From NCBI GenBank assembly GCA_022606425.2, contig JAHDVF020000247.1, positions 496,001 through 560,000 on the forward strand: a stretch of 64,000 nucleotides of DNA, written 5' to 3'. Of the stretch, positions 31,566 to 44,620 are shown piece by piece. Every line of letters begins with the position of its first letter. Positions within the stretch are counted from its first letter, which is position 1. The DNA comes from Lepidostoma basale (taxonomy: Eukaryota > Arthropoda > Insecta > Trichoptera > Lepidostomatidae). The position numbers were made by a program, and so were the translations under genes. The notes below the pieces were generated by a model. The model made no database searches. It saw only the letters and a list, made by a program, of their open reading frames with translations, and was not told where the DNA came from.

Positions 31566-32984
31566 ATATTTTCTTAAAACGGTACACCGACTCAATTAAC
31601 AAATACTTATCGCGTGATAAGCGCCACCTCGTAACTCGTTCGTTCGGCGGCAGTGACAGAAGAAAAACAAAAGAAAAGTTTTCCGCGCATCGCGCAACTT
31701 TAAACGGAGAATGTGATCCTTTCCCGCTCTCGCGGGCGGGGGACACTCCGGCCGGGGGTACCTACTTTCCCCCATTCAAATTGTTTTTATTGTCATTCTC
31801 CGCGGGGAGTGATGCACTGACCGCCTTATCACGGCAGCCGTCAGCCGTCAGTCGGGCCGCCAGTCGGCCGGCGAGAGCCGACACGGAAACGTCTCGGCTT
31901 TTCTCGACTTTTCCTAGCGACACAGCGCCGCTTATATTATATTTCTTATGGAGCATGGGCGCTTCTTACTGTAGGAACCATATATTTATATTAGGAGTTT
32001 GATATATGAAAACTTATATTATATTAATAAAACATTTAAATGTATATTATCAATATTTGTCCATTTTTTATAAAGAAACTACACACTTTTGAAAGACCCT
32101 AAAAAAGTTGTCTTAAAAATAAAGTTTTTGTTGTTATTTTCGTTAAAAATTTATACTTTATTAATGAAAAATTTATTTATAATATTTGAACAATTTATTC
32201 AATAATTACAATTATTAAATAATATTTCAAATAAACTCTTTATTAAACTTCCAGACGTGATATTATAATATTTTTTTTATTTACTTCGTGCGGATGTATA
32301 ATGTTTTGTTATCATACATATTTATATAATTATTTCGCGTATTTATATTAAAATTTTGACTCAGTTAAGCATAGACATCACCCCAAAAATTTGCGAGGGG
32401 AATGTGGAAAGGGGTTCTTGCTTCGATAATTATTTTCTGTTTTCAAAATACCTAGAGCATTGAGTTTCATCTGCTCAGTACACGCACTTTTCCATAGATC
32501 TGTGTATTGTATGAGATACAGTCTGCGGGCCGCGTGTGTGTGAGAACCACCTTCCTCCGACTTATATAAAGGAGAAGGTAGGTGCCCAAGTGCTCACCGC
32601 TGCTGCCTCGGTGTTCGCGTGCTGGCAACCCAGTATAACTAGTCGGCTGCGGCTGTGTGCGCGCGGTAGGTATAGATTTTCTGTCGTGTGTTGGTAACAC
32701 TGGTAACAAGTATGGTGAGGTTGGCAACTGTATATCTATACAGCACACAGTCTGGCTGTATACAATCATTATTCTCCCTGTGTTGGTTATTCTGAACAGT
32801 GGCAACGAAACGCGTCAGGGTTGATGGAAACTTTAAATAATCAAAATGCACAATTTTGATTGTACGAGTAAAGTTAATTAGAGAAAATTAAAAAAAAAAG
32901 TATACCTGTATTTTTTACTTGAGCGATCACAATAGACAATACTGTGATCAATGTTATACTACAAAAATACACTTGTAGAAGTGA
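31566..32984. other. Unique stretch, GC-rich 31600-31930 and 32510-32720
   Basis: No repeat match. The frames at 31762-32002 are opposite-strand shadows of a GC-rich block. No gene supported. Confidence 0.4.
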
Positions 32985-33082
32985 GAGCAGTATGTCAGGA
33001 AAGAAAAGTGTGGCAGTCCATTCTTTCTGCCTACTTTTTCGGGAGACGGCGTGATGGTAATTTAGTTAGTTAGTTAGCTAAA
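32985..33082 (+). mobile_element. RTE-like LINE 3' end, (GTTA)n tail
   Basis: AGTGTGGCAGTCCATTCTTT, GGGAGACGGCGTGATGG and TTAGTTAGTTAGTTAG. Fewer than 100 bp of the element remain. Confidence 0.7.
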
Positions 33083-33732
33083 ATTAGTCTTACTAAATCT
33101 AGTTAATATTGCTAGATTAACGTTTATATATAAAAAAAATAATAAGCTTTCATAATTTGAAAATGGAAATAGTTCAGGAGAGAGATTTACAATGACAAAT
33201 TTGTTTATTAATATCGCATCTTTGCAAGTGTTATCTCGAAAAATTGAAAAATTAAAAAATGAAACAAGATACCCGTCTGAAAGAGACAACGTGACAACAC
33301 AATATACCACTGTTGTGTTGTCTCTTTCCCTCATAAATTCTCTGTTTTTCACTTTAAAAATACCATGTTTTTGTATAAAATAATGTTGAACACGGCGGAT
33401 TTGATTTTTCGAGATGTCACGTTATTCTTGCAAATAAGTGATATACTCGTATAAACAAAAGTTCATCAGTAACAATGGTTATGAAAAAAACCTTTGTAAC
33501 AATATTTTTTTAAATGTTTTTAATAACACAATCAGTTCTCAATTTCACAATGAATTAAATGTATGTATTCTCAAAAAGTTTGAAATCTTTATATAATTTG
33601 AAGTAATCCTCTTTAAATATCAGATTTAATTTTCAAATTTCTGATTCGAAAATACTTTAAAGTTTTTCTTAAGTAGATATCATATTTCGAATAAATCATT
33701 TTTCTGCTTGTTATTATCATAGAAATAACAAG
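33083..33732. other. AT-rich stretch, nothing recognised
   Basis: No coding signal. Inverted pair GACAACGTGACAACACAATA / CTGTTGTGTTGTCTC around 33290-33330 can form a small hairpin. Confidence 0.45.
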
Positions 33733-34282
33733 CAGAAAACATTCTTCTCTCTACTACCAGCGCTCAAATCAAGAAACGTACACTGGAAAACCAAAATCAC
33801 CCTGTATAAAACAATCATCCGAACAGTAGTGACCTATGGGTGTGAGGCGTGGACAATGACAGCGAAATCTGCAGAGCGACTGGATACTTTTGAGAGAAGG
33901 GTGCTGCGCAGAATTCTGGGGCCTGTGAATGGCGGTGAAGGCTGGAGAGTGCGGCATAATGACGAGCTGTACAATATTTACAAAGCTCCCAGTCTCTCCA
34001 CACAGGTCAGACTGAATAGACTGAGATGGGCCGGTCACGTGCAGAGGATGCCGTCATCGCGAACCCCAAAAAGATTGCTGGAGTGGCACCCAGGTGGTAG
34101 AAGACCAATTGGACGACCAAGGCTGCGATGGGAGGATGAAGTTGGGAGAGATGGAACAAGATTGTTAAGAGTGTCAGATTGGAGGGTCGAAGCGGAGGAC
34201 AGGAGGAGTTGGAGGCGAAGAATACTGGAGGCTAAGGCTTAGGATGGGCTGTAGGGCCATCGAAGAAGAAGAAGAAGAAGAT
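33733..34282 (+). mobile_element. RTE-like LINE C-terminus, 137-codon frame
   Basis: The open frame runs from about 33740 through 34242: LLPALKSRNVHWKTKITLYK, then MTYGCEAWTMTAKSAERLD, RRVLRRILGPVN, LRWAGHVQRMP and GRPRLRWEDEV. It ends at a stop, followed by CGAAGAAGAAGAAGAAG as a (GAA)n tail. It is unusually intact for its length, so probably young. The RT domain is absent by 5' truncation; not functional alone. Confidence 0.8.
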
Positions 34283-37200
34283 TATCATAGATATTACTTG
34301 TACAAACAACGATCAAATTATTGTAGAGGAATAATATAAATTACCAATTTCAAAATAAAGGAGTTTGGCAATCCATCCTCTTTGACTACCATATTAGAAT
34401 AATGGAGATTATTATACGTTTCAAAAAATGTATGACAACTTTACCACAATAATATTTAATACAATTATTTAGTTTTAAGACTTTCTAAAGTTGTGTATTA
34501 TATAAAAGTTGCATAAATTATTAAATATTTAAATATCGAGCCGCTGGTTTCCGACACCTGAAACAGAAGACTGTAGTAGTGTATATGTGTACACGGGTGA
34601 TGGGTGTGTGTGTGTGTGAGTGAGTTGGGTAGAGACAGGCAGACAGCCCCCCCTCCCCCTCATTCTCCCTCCGGCCCCTCCCATGCCCCTCACCCTCCAG
34701 GTTGGTTGGCCTTCTTTCCAACGGTGCGGCACACGTGTTCATGGTATGCCAATCCAGGGTATGCGCGGTGTTCACTTTTTAAAAAGGAACGAGTTCAGAA
34801 ATATTTTAAATATGATTAAAACATTTCAAGATTATTAAAAAAAAAAATCTTGATCAGAAGTACCTACCTAAACCTATTAAAAAAGTGAATTAAAACGAAA
34901 TATACATATTTAAAAATGCTAAATTAAATTAGCTCAAATAGTAAATAAAAATATTTGGATGTTAAGAGAGAAAAAGCGCTAGAATATAAACCAAAAAGCC
35001 ACCATGGTGATAACTATCGTTGATTTGATTTGATTTGATGAACTCTGTTAGTTCAGATAATAAACTAAATAGACATAAAAAGTAAAATAGTATATTAAAG
35101 TTAGTTGAGTCGATGAAATCTTTACGACTCTAACTCCGATTATAATAAACAGAAAATATTTGAACAACAATATTTGTCGAAAATATTTTCGTCAGAAGCG
35201 ATATTTCGTGACGTATTCAGCTAGCGAGCAAACCTTTCGTTGCCATACCCCGGTTCAGTCAAGTTGGCCTTTCTCTTATCTACAAGCTGCTTCGGCAGCA
35301 GTAGGGGCTGTTTTCGTCTGGCAAGAGCGAGTCCGTAAGGATAAAGGTCGCTTGGCAGCGCTCGGAATGTGAGCGCCGATCGCGCTAGAGCTCGCCTCGA
35401 GAGCCGGCCGAGCTGCGAGCGAAAAGGCGCCGTATTGCCGACACCGGATTTCAATCGTTACATTCTGCATTCCATTGTGAACTTTATGAACGGCTGCGAT
35501 ACGAGCGAGCGCTGTTCTCTCGGCCTTTTTATTACAGCCGTTTACTTATTACAATTTTTCTCTCGGTACGGAGTTTCTAGGGACTAGGACCGGAGGGGAA
35601 AGGTTCGAATCTTCGCTAAGAAAAACTAGTTTCATTAGCGACGCGATGGCACTCGTCTCTGGCAGAACAAAGAAATTATTTTGATTTTCTAATTTCCCGC
35701 ATAACTCGTTCCGATCTTCGCTCTGTTCCAAATACAAAATTATTTATACAGACCCGCACGTGAAGACGTGTTTTCGCTAGCGTTTTTCGCAACTGCGACG
35801 AAAGATAAAACGGTCGGCGATGCGATAAACGCCGGGAGCGAGAGAGACGGGCGCCTAGGGAGGAAGAGGAGAGCCGCAACGGCCTAGGAACTCTGCCGTA
35901 AACAGAGAGGCTAGAAGCCAAAAAGCTCGCGCCATACATATCTGTCAAAATATAGGCGGGCGGTGCGTGGCTGGAGAGTGACGTCAGGCGAGTACCTAAA
36001 TAGACGTCGGACGTCCGTGCTGGAGATGGCGAGGGATGCGACTGCCGCGGGTGCGGGAGGCGGTCGCATGCACCGGCGGGATGCAGGGAGCAGGCCGCAA
36101 GGACAGAGCGGCGGGCGCCGCGCCGCTTTCCCGACTCCGCACCGCCACCGTCGCCCGCGCCGCGCCGCGAGGGCCGGCGAGAGGCGAAGGACGTCTCACG
36201 GCTTTACGACGCTTTGTTTCAACATTTTTAATCCAAGATCGCGCTATTTCCTACCATGAGAAATGTTTACACGGCCAATAATAGTACCACTCCACCTACT
36301 GCGAGACAGAGGTTAACCGCTTACTTTTAAATCAGTTTGTGACGGATTTAGGAATTTCAAGATTTATGAACGCACTTTTTTAAGCCTTTAAATTTTCATA
36401 CGCATATTAAGGAAAAATATAAACTGATTTGAAAGTGTTTTAATTTGAATAAGTATGATTTTTATATGAATGATTTTTTTTATAAAACCACATTTTTTTT
36501 CACTATTTAGTGGGTTTCTCACAACTGCAAATTTTTTAGTTTTAATTAATAAAAAATATTCATTTCTTCTATATTCGCCTTCACTTTGTGTTGTGGATTC
36601 ATATTTGAATAAAAATAACTGCACTTAGTATAAAAATACTTTATTTTATAAAGTGTTGTAATAAGTGCAGTTATATTTATTTTTAAATATTCGTGATTAA
36701 CGCTTATCCAAAGTTAAAAATAATTATACTAATTTATATAGCGCCGTTTTCGGGAATTTCAGTTATATTTGAAATAGCATACATTTAGAAATGTGATATT
36801 GGTTAATTAATTGGATATCATGAATACTTTTTCTACTTCTTTATCATCTTACGTAAATCAATGGCCTGTTCTTGAACGGGAGTCATCCTCTTAGGAAGTT
36901 GGACTTGGATTTTATCATTTTTATGATTGCATCTCATACTGTTCTAACAGAACTATGAGTCAAGCGCTAGAAAAACACAAACGTACATTCATAAATATGA
37001 CCTAAAATCAAGTTTTTATTAAACTTTATTTATTTATTTAATACTGTTTTCAAACTAAAGAAAAATAATCGTATTACATACGTATAAAATACAACACATT
37101 ATATAAAATGGGATTTCTACACATTCGTCTAAGTATTTTTTTCTTTCATCACATTTAACATTCTAGCACACACTCATCCTTCATCTGCTAGTTCCATGTT

Positions 37201-37411
37201 CACTTCCATATATAAAGGTACTGTGCAAATTGCATTCAAATAGCGTAGATTTTCACGGTTGATAGCAATATGTGTTTTTGGGATTTTGTGTATATTCGTA
37301 TTACTTGTCTTTCTCGACCGACGTTTCGGAGATCGTTGAAGTTTCCATCTTTTTTTTCCTTGTATACAACAGGTCATTTGAACTCAATTACTGTATACAA
37401 TTTATTTTAGC
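34283..37411. other. Long unique stretch; GC-rich 35230-36230
   Basis: AT-rich except for a C-rich run at 34645-34710 and a 1-kb GC-rich block at 35230-36230 peaking near 36050-36190. TTGATTTGATTTGATTTGAT at 35020-35039 looks like a LINE tail (compare 61780). Frames in the GC block are overlapping shadows on both strands. Possible promoter or enhancer of a neighbouring gene; unproven. Confidence 0.45.
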
Positions 37412-37566
37412 TATTATATTGATTCTCATGACATGTGATAGGTAGCCAATCTATCGCCAGTTTATTGTCACGTGATTTCTACACCAGACCAAGTACAGTG
37501 TGACAATCATACTGCCATTTCGGTATGGAAGTCAGAGCTCTTACCACTCTGCCACGAGGGTCGTTA
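37412..37566 (-). mobile_element. SINE-1, inverted, B box lost
   Basis: GATTCTCATGACATGTGATA, CTATCGCCAGTTTATTGTCA and ACCACTCTGCCACGAGGGTC are the reverse complement of SINE-1. The expected CGGGAATCGAACC (B box) is deleted around 37515-37525, so the copy should not be transcribable by RNA polymerase III. Confidence 0.8.
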
Positions 37567-38100
37567 AATTTCAGGGTAGTAAAGCATTATTACCATGAAG
37601 ATGGACACTGTAACATTCTCCGAAACGTCGTTGGAGAAAGACAAGTCACACGGATATTATTATTTTTTAAGTATTTTGCTATAATACAAACGTCTGTGGT
37701 TTCCAATTTATATGTGTTTATTTTATAAAATCCTAGACTTATTCTGCATGAAGCCGAGATACAATGCTAAGAGATAAAGCTAATAACTTCGTCATAGTCA
37801 TCGGCAATGGGTGACTCACACGGACATGGAGTCATCCAGTCATCGCTATCCGCTTTATTACCAAGTGACTCGACAGTGACGGTTCGTAGAAACACTAACA
37901 TACAAACAAACTCTTCTTCGTTCTTTATTTAATAGATCCAACAATATGTGTCTCAGAAATTAAATGAGGTCCAACTGTCCCCCTTCTCTTGGATAGTCTT
38001 CCGATGGATGGTGTCCATAGGGGATTTCATTAGCTGCTATTATGCGAGTCTGTCACCATCACTATATATTGTCAATTCTACCAGACCAAAGACAGTGTGA
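37567..38100. other. Unassigned stretch
   Basis: No gene. A 25-bp SINE-1-like piece (ATTCTACCAGACCAAAGACA) lies at 38075-38100. Confidence 0.45.
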
Positions 38101-38104
38101 GATT

Positions 38105-38200
38105 TTTTAAGAAATGTGTCAGAGTAGAAGAGTGTGGTGGTCCATTTTATCTGCTTACCCCTCACAAAAACGTCGTGATCGTTGCTTATTAAGTTAGGAT
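38105..38200 (+). mobile_element. RTE-like LINE 3' end, decayed
   Basis: AGAAATGTGTCAGAGTAGAA, GTGGTGGTCCATTTTATC and CGTCGTGATCGTTG match the terminus of plus-strand copies with many substitutions. Confidence 0.5.
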
Positions 38201-38282
38201 ATATTAAGGCATTAGTGCTCAAAGCACTGAATAATTAAAATCTTTCTACGTCTTTGATTACAAAAGAAAAATGTCTTAACTT

Positions 38283-39045
38283 AGTAACTAACCATCACGC
38301 CGTTTCCCCGGAGGGGTAGGCAGAGAGGATAGATCGCCACATTGTTCTATCGTGACAAAACTCTCGCATTCTTCTACATTCACACATCGTAACATGCACG
38401 CTCGTCGATTGTTCCTACTTCGAACATGGCCGCCTTTATTTAATTGATTAATTTCGTCATGCCATGTCTTCCTTGGCCTTCCTCGACTTCTTTTTCCATT
38501 CACACTACTTGTATATATATTTTTAACCATTCTTCCCTCATCCATTCGTTCCATATGTCCAAACCATCTTAGTGACACTTTCTTGATTTTATTTACCACG
38601 CATTCATTCGCCTTACATTATTTTCTTACTTCATCATTAGATATTCTATTATACATTGTTTTTCCGCACATTCTTCTTAGTGACCTCATTTCTACGACAT
38701 TTATCCTACTTTCATCATTCTTCTGCCAACTCCAAGCTTCACTTCCATACATAAGGGTCGGCACTAGAACTCCATTGTGCACTGCCATCTTTGCTTCAGT
38801 CGAAATATTTATATTTGCGGTAATGACTTTGAGTGCACCATTTATTTTGTTTCCAGCTCCAACACTTCTTCCGATATCTTTCTCCATTTTTAAATCTCTT
38901 GTAAACATGCTTCCCAGGTAGACAAATTCAGTAACTTGCTCTAATTTCTCACCGTTCGCACTTATGTCACAATCTGTCATACATTATTCGTTTTCAAATA
39001 CCATAACTTTAGACTTTGACACGTTCATCACAAGGTCTGACATAA
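38283..39045 (-). mobile_element. RTE-like LINE fragment, (GTTA) tail
   Basis: Minus strand, from 39045: LVMNVSKSKVMVFE, EKLEQVTEFVYLGSMFT, AVHNGVLVPTLMYGSEAW, MRSLRRMCGKT, then after a frameshift near 38610 LRWFGHMERMDEGRMVK and RSRGRPRKTWHDEINQ. It covers the region after YADD to the 3' terminus and tail (AACTAACCATCACGCC at 38286). The subfamily is distinct from 4572 but clearly homologous. Inactive. Confidence 0.8.
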
Positions 39046-39689
39046 TGTCTTTGGTCTGAAAAAATTGCGAATGAAATTCTAGAGTTGTGGAGCAACTGTT
39101 TAGACAAACAATAGACAGAGGCTTTTTGCTCGAGTGAAACTCAGATGTTGGAACCCGATAGTACACTAAACAAATATTTTTAATCCACTTGCAAAGATAG
39201 CTATAATTCATATCGATCTCCATCGACAACAAAAAAGATTTTAAAAAATAGAACCAACGTAAGTTGAGCACATTTATAAATTCGATTTTTGAATTTCAGT
39301 ACTGACTGCATCAAGAGTAGAATTGGATACTCTTTAACTGGGAATGTTATACAAATAAGTAGGCAGCGAAATCCGACTCCGTTTGTTGAATACGAGATAA
39401 CTCTAACCGTCTGGTTCGCGTTTATAAAACCCAATGCCGGACTGGTATCTGGGGTTTCACTAACTCTTGATTGGAGCGAGTTCTTATCACGTTGATGTTG
39501 AATTGAAAACAATAACAAATATATGCAATGGCACTTGTAGATAGAAGCGAATATATTTTAAGACATTTATTGATGGATGATATACAATATTATATGGTAT
39601 TTTGCGGACGCAATTTTTGGTTGAATTTTCAGAGTAAAAAATGCATCTTATGGTCCGAAAAAGATGATACTCACACAATATTGGACAAT
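39046..39689. other. Unassigned stretch
   Basis: The 5' flank of the RTE copy; no coding motif or repeat match in either strand. Confidence 0.4.
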
Positions 39690-39836
39690 AACTACCTAAC
39701 TAACCCTAACTCTCCAAAGAGCTATCCAGAAAGAATTGACCGCCACACTGAGCATTCCTGACATGCATTTCTCGATCCCTCTAAATTCATACATCGTGTC
39801 ATGCACGCACGTCAATTTCTTCGACTCCTCACGCAG
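39690..39836 (-). mobile_element. RTE-like LINE 3' end, head-to-head with next
   Basis: CTACCTAACTAACCC (tail) then CGCCACACTGAGCATTCCTG and TCATACATCGTGTCATGCAC. It stops at about 39836, where a plus-strand RTE copy begins. Confidence 0.65.
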
Positions 39837-40081
39837 CAGACAGTAGAAATGAGATATCTTAGAAGAATGTGTTGTAATTCTGTTAATTATAGAGTGTCAA
39901 ATACAAATATAATATTATAATTGAAACGTTGTGAACAAAATAATGAAAGGGAAAGAATGAATGTAGAAATAATTTTTACACCTTCCAACTGGGGTAACCC
40001 GTCCTTCATATGTTAACGATGTATACGGAACAAGAAATAGAGGAAGACCGAGAAAAACGTGGCACAATCAAATCAATACAT

Positions 40082-40873
<792 letters not shown>

Positions 40874-41032
40874 ACATATTAAATGTTGGCCACGTGAAGT
40901 GTTGGAGAAATCGACGTGCATTGTTGACACGATGAATGTAGAAGAATCGAGATATGTAAGTAAGGAAATAACAATGTGACGGTCTATTCTTTATGTCTAT
41001 CACTTTGGGGAGACGGCGTGATTGTTAGTAGT

Positions 41033-41832
41033 AAAATAATCGCGCTAAATAATCGTAGCTGTAGAATTTTGTCACTAATGATTAGACAATTTAAAAATCA
41101 AATACAAATACGAGTATATTGGTCTGTGTAGTATATTTATGAATGAACCGTCAGCTGATTACTCAACATAATGTAAGGTGTATGTATATATATGTAAACA
41201 CAACCAATAAACAATAAAACTATGAAAATAAAAGCATTGCATAACGAAAATTTAATATGTTTGTATTTGGATTACTTGATTGTTGTGTTTTAATAATCTT
41301 GCTGTGATAACACTAATGTTATGTTGTTAACCATGATGTATTCATACATACTTATTGATTTTTTAACAAAAAATTAAAACATCATATTATATTTAAATAT
41401 CAATGAAAAAGTATTTATATATATATTTTTTTTTATTAAATTTACGGAGTGGCTTTTTTCGCTTTGTTTGTCTTAATAATAATGCCTTAAAATTATCTTT
41501 TTTTTTGTTTTGATAATGCCAAAGCGAAACTTGTTACTTTTTGTAACTTTTAAGTAAAACTTATGAAATATATATAAATGAAGTTATATATCTTTGTTAA
41601 ATAAACAATAAATTAAATTATTGTACAATATCAGTGGGCGAAACATGTCTATCCGATAAAATAAAACTCTTAAAAATATTCTTTCATATTAAATATGAAA
41701 TAAGGAGTTTTACATCGTTGTTCATGAAACAGAAATATAACATTTTTTTATTTTTAATATTATGTCAAGTACATGGTTTTCAAAACGTTATAGGGAGGCT
41801 TTTTTGAACACTATACTACATTATATTCATAT
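41033..41832. other. AT-rich stretch with a decayed FB-8 copy
   Basis: 41450-41745 holds scattered FB-8 blocks (TTGATAATGCCAAAGCGAAA, GGGCGAAACATGTC, GAGTTTTACATCGTTGTTCA). No gene. Confidence 0.5.
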
Positions 41833-42000
41833 CTCAACCACTAAGGGCGCCCAAAATCGATCCTCCTTTAGAAGACCACTCCGGGCCACACTAATTAAAT
41901 CTCCGCATAAACCAGTAATCCAACAATGTTCTCATCAGATGTAAAAGGAATAGCCATATGAGTTGAACCTCCGTATGTCAGAAGATCTACGTCCAACTTA
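41833..42000. repeat. Dispersed repeat R-A, copy 2
   Basis: Matches 787-957 in order: CCGGGCCACACT, CCAACAATGTT, AAAGGAATAGCCAT, GTCAGAAGATC. Unknown family, non-coding. Confidence 0.55.
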
Positions 42001-42096
42001 ACTAAGTCCCATATGTTCGTCTAAGATATCTTATTTTGACTAAATTTATTTTAAATGACTTTGTTTTATGTATCACAATTTTATTTTATTTTACGC

Positions 42097-42132
42097 GACA
42101 GCTGTTTCGTCAACCGATGTTGACATCATCAG
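42097..42132 (-). ncRNA. Hammerhead-ribozyme-like unit (FB-1 type), solo
   Basis: Minus strand: exact CTGATGA, extra T, GTCAAC-ATCG-GTTGAC (six-pair stem II), GAAAC, AGCT, GTC. Flanking ACAC and GCGT pair at three of four positions; the one mismatch (A-C) fits loss of a CpG. Only one arm is present, cut off at 42138 by an RTE tail. Confidence 0.6.
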
Positions 42133-42139
42133 GTGTTAT

Positions 42140-42560
42140 AACTAACTAACTAACTAACTTACCATCACGTCGTCTCCCTGAAGGGGTAGGCCGAAAGAAT
42201 GGACTGCCACACTTTTCTTTCCTGACATATTTCTCTCGGTTCCTCAACATTCATACATCGGGTCATGCACGCGCGTCGACTCCTCACATGGCCGACATTT
42301 AATATTTGATTTATTTGATCGGGCCACGTATTCCTCGGTCTTCCTCTATTTCTGTTAAAGATGTAAATGGAACCAGAAATAGAGGAAAAAACACTCTGCC
42401 TACCCCTCCGGGGAAATGGCGTGATGGTTAGTTAGCTAGTTTTGTCCTCTATTTCTGGTTCCATTTACATCGTTAACATGTATTTTTTACCATTCTTTCT
42501 TCATTCATTCTTTCCATGTGTCCAAACCATCTTAATGATCCTTAATACGACTTTACATCT
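42140..42560. mobile_element. Rearranged cluster of three RTE 3' pieces
   Basis: 42140-42357 is minus (ACTAACTTACCATCACGTCG to TCTTCCTCTATTTCTG). 42358-42435 is plus and includes a terminus and tail (GGCGTGATGGTTAGTTAGC). 42440-42560 is minus again (CTCTATTTCTGGTTCCATTT to CCATCTTAATGATCC). Pieces 1 and 3 are consecutive parts of one copy, so piece 2 is an inverted insertion within it. Confidence 0.65.
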
Positions 42561-42579
42561 TAATGATCCTTAACACGAT

Positions 42580-42820
42580 TTGACGACCTTCGTGGCAGAG
42601 TGGTTACGAGCTCTGACTTCCATGCCGAAGGTCCTGGGTTCGATTCCCGGCGATGGCAGTGTGATTGTCACACTGTCTTTGGTCTGGTGTATAATTCACG
42701 TGACAATAAAAATGGCGATAGATTGGCTACCTATCACATGTCACGAGAATCAATATAAGCTAAAAAAATTGTATACAGTAATTGGGTCCAAACGACCTGT
42801 TGTGTACATAAGAAAAAATA
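42580..42820 (+). mobile_element. SINE-1, full-length-looking copy
   Basis: GACGACCTTCGTGGCAGAGT with A-box-like TGGCAGAGTGG; B box GGTTCGATTCCC at 42637-42648; hairpin GTGTGATTGTCACAC. Tail region GACCTGTTGTGTACATAAG then an A-rich end. Good candidate for the family consensus. Confidence 0.85.
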
Positions 42821-42959
42821 ATACCTCATGTGTATTATACATTTATTTTACTTTCATCCTTCTTTTGATAGTTCCAATAAATTTTATAATTCGTATAAGG
42901 TGTAAAATGATTACAAACAATGCAAGTATAAGATATTCGAACGGAAGCACATCATGAAT

Positions 42960-43200
42960 AATATTCGTTACTCGGGGCTCCGACCCATCGCCCTCCGATG
43001 GCGATGGTTATGCTTCGTGGAAGGGAAGCGCATTATAGCATAGGGGCTCCGGCGCGGTCCCTTGTCCCTAGCCGGGTATACGCCCGGTAGGTACCGGCAC
43101 CGTGGGTAGGGTACCCCGGGAAGCAGCAAACCCCAGCCAAAGCTCGCTCCCCTTATACGTTGGAGACTCGAAGAGGGTTCGACTTTCAACTCACATTTCT
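42960..43200. other. GC-rich block of unknown origin
   Basis: Sharp-edged GC-rich segment (CGATGGCGATGG, GGGTATACGCCCGGTAGGTA, GGGTAGGGTACCCCGG) in AT-rich DNA; not matched elsewhere in the window. It may be a piece of a LINE 5' region or another repeat. Confidence 0.4.
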
Positions 43201-43419
43201 GTGAGTTTATTCTACACTACAAAATCTCTATGTTCAATTCAAGTTCTTATACTACGATATATTAATTACGTACATTTAGGGACACCAGTGTTCCATTAAT
43301 ATTTTAGGAATCATTGAGATACGGATAAAAAGCTAAAATTACTTACAACATATAAAATTCGTAAAGGTAAAAAAAAAAATTATAAAATAAAATAAAAATT
43401 GAAATATATCAACTGAAGC

Positions 43420-44075
43420 AAATCTGGCAGTGCACAATAGAGTTCTAGTGCCGACCCTTATGTATGGAAGTGAAGCTTGGAGTTGGCAGAAGAAGGATAA
43501 AAGTAGGATAAATTTTATTAATTTGTCATGCATCTTATGTTTCTCGCTCTTTTTATCAATCTATTATGTATAACTTATTATTGTGTACCTCTAACTTGTA
43601 TCTTTAGTGTATTGGAAAAAAAATTCTGTAATGCTTTAGATATGTTTAAAATAAATAAATGAAATAAATAAATGATGAATGTCGTAGAAATGAGGTCACT
43701 AAGAAGGATGTGCAAAAACAATGTATGATAGAATATCTTATGATGAAGTAAGAAAGGAATGTAAGGCGGATGAATGCGTGATAAATAAAATCAAGAAATG
43801 GTTACTTAGATGGTTTGGACATATGGAACGAATGGATGAGGGAAGAATGGTTAAAAAGATACACACAAGTAGTGTGAATGGAAAAAGAAGTCGAGGAAGG
43901 CCAAGGAAGATATGGCATGACCAAATTAATCAATTACTGAAAGGAGGCCATGTTCGAAGTAGGAACAATCGACGAGCGTGCATGTCACATGTGTGAACGT
44001 AGAAGATGCGCGAGAGTTATGTCAGGATAGAACAATGTGGCGATCCAGGTTAGAGAGTTAGTTAGTTAGTTTAAA
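43420..44075 (+). mobile_element. RTE-like LINE fragment with nested insert
   Basis: 43430-43509 encodes the NGVLVPTLMYGSEAWSWQKK region. It resumes at 43677 (AATGTCGTAGAAATGAGGTC), and the frame 43721-43996 gives MYDRISYDEVRKECKADE, LRWFGHMERMDEGRMVK and RSRGRPRKIWHDQINQ. A (GTTA)n tail at 44055-44071 closes it. The insert at 43510-43676 splits the gene. Inactive. Confidence 0.8.
43510..43676 (+). mobile_element. Short LINE/SINE-like insert with AAATAAATG tail
   Basis: Interrupts the RTE copy between TAGGATAAA and AATGTCG and ends in AAATAAATGAAATAAATAAA, like a retroposed 3' end. Family not identified. Confidence 0.5.
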
Positions 44076-44274
44076 AAATATATTACTAAACTTCATATTT
44101 GGGGTCATACGTTTAAGCTATACTGAACTACTTAACTTTAACCTTTATCGGACGCAATCTTTTGTATTTTTGTTATGTTATTCTATCAATATTTAATTTA
44201 AAAAATGCACTGTTTATGTTAATTGCTCCATTTGTAATATTCAACTGACAAATTTAATTACGCACAGATTCAAA

Positions 44275-44413
44275 ATGATTCATCATGTCACCTCACATGT
44301 GCCACACGACCGGAGCGACAAGGTTCTGTTGTCACGTCAGAGGTGACATACGTCCGTTGAGGGTTAATATTTTAATCATATTTAAGATCAACTTCTTCTT
44401 CTAATAGTGCCAT
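44275..44413. repeat. Dispersed repeat R-B, copy 1
   Basis: GTCACCTCACATGTGCCACA to GTCAGAGGTGACATACGTCC forms a loose inverted repeat; the body then reaches TTCTAATAGTGCCATT immediately before a SINE-1 head. About 140 bp, highly similar to 46085-46230. Confidence 0.7.
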
Positions 44414-44620
44414 TGACGACCTTCGTGCTACTTCTTCCACAGCAAAGGTCTCGGGTTCGATTCCCAGCTGGTGTAGAACTCACATGACAATAAAATGGCG
44501 ATAGCTAGCTACCTATCACATGTCATGAGAATCAATATGATAGTTTATACCCTTTACATCGATTTGGCTCGCACTGTAATGATGTAAAGAGCGATTCAAC
44601 AAAATCATAAAAAAATAATA
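44414..44620 (+). mobile_element. SINE-1 copy adjoining R-B
   Basis: GACGACCTTCGTGCTACTTC is a head with an internal deletion, followed by B-box-like GGTTCGATTCCC. The body is TAAAATGGCGATAGCTAGCT, and the 3' part is ATCGATTTGGCTCGCACTGT then AAGAGCGATTCAAC. Confidence 0.8.

Noticed and set aside
36036..36281. Arg/Ala/Gly-rich frames on both strands
   Set aside because: GC composition artefact; no start context, splice site or known domain.
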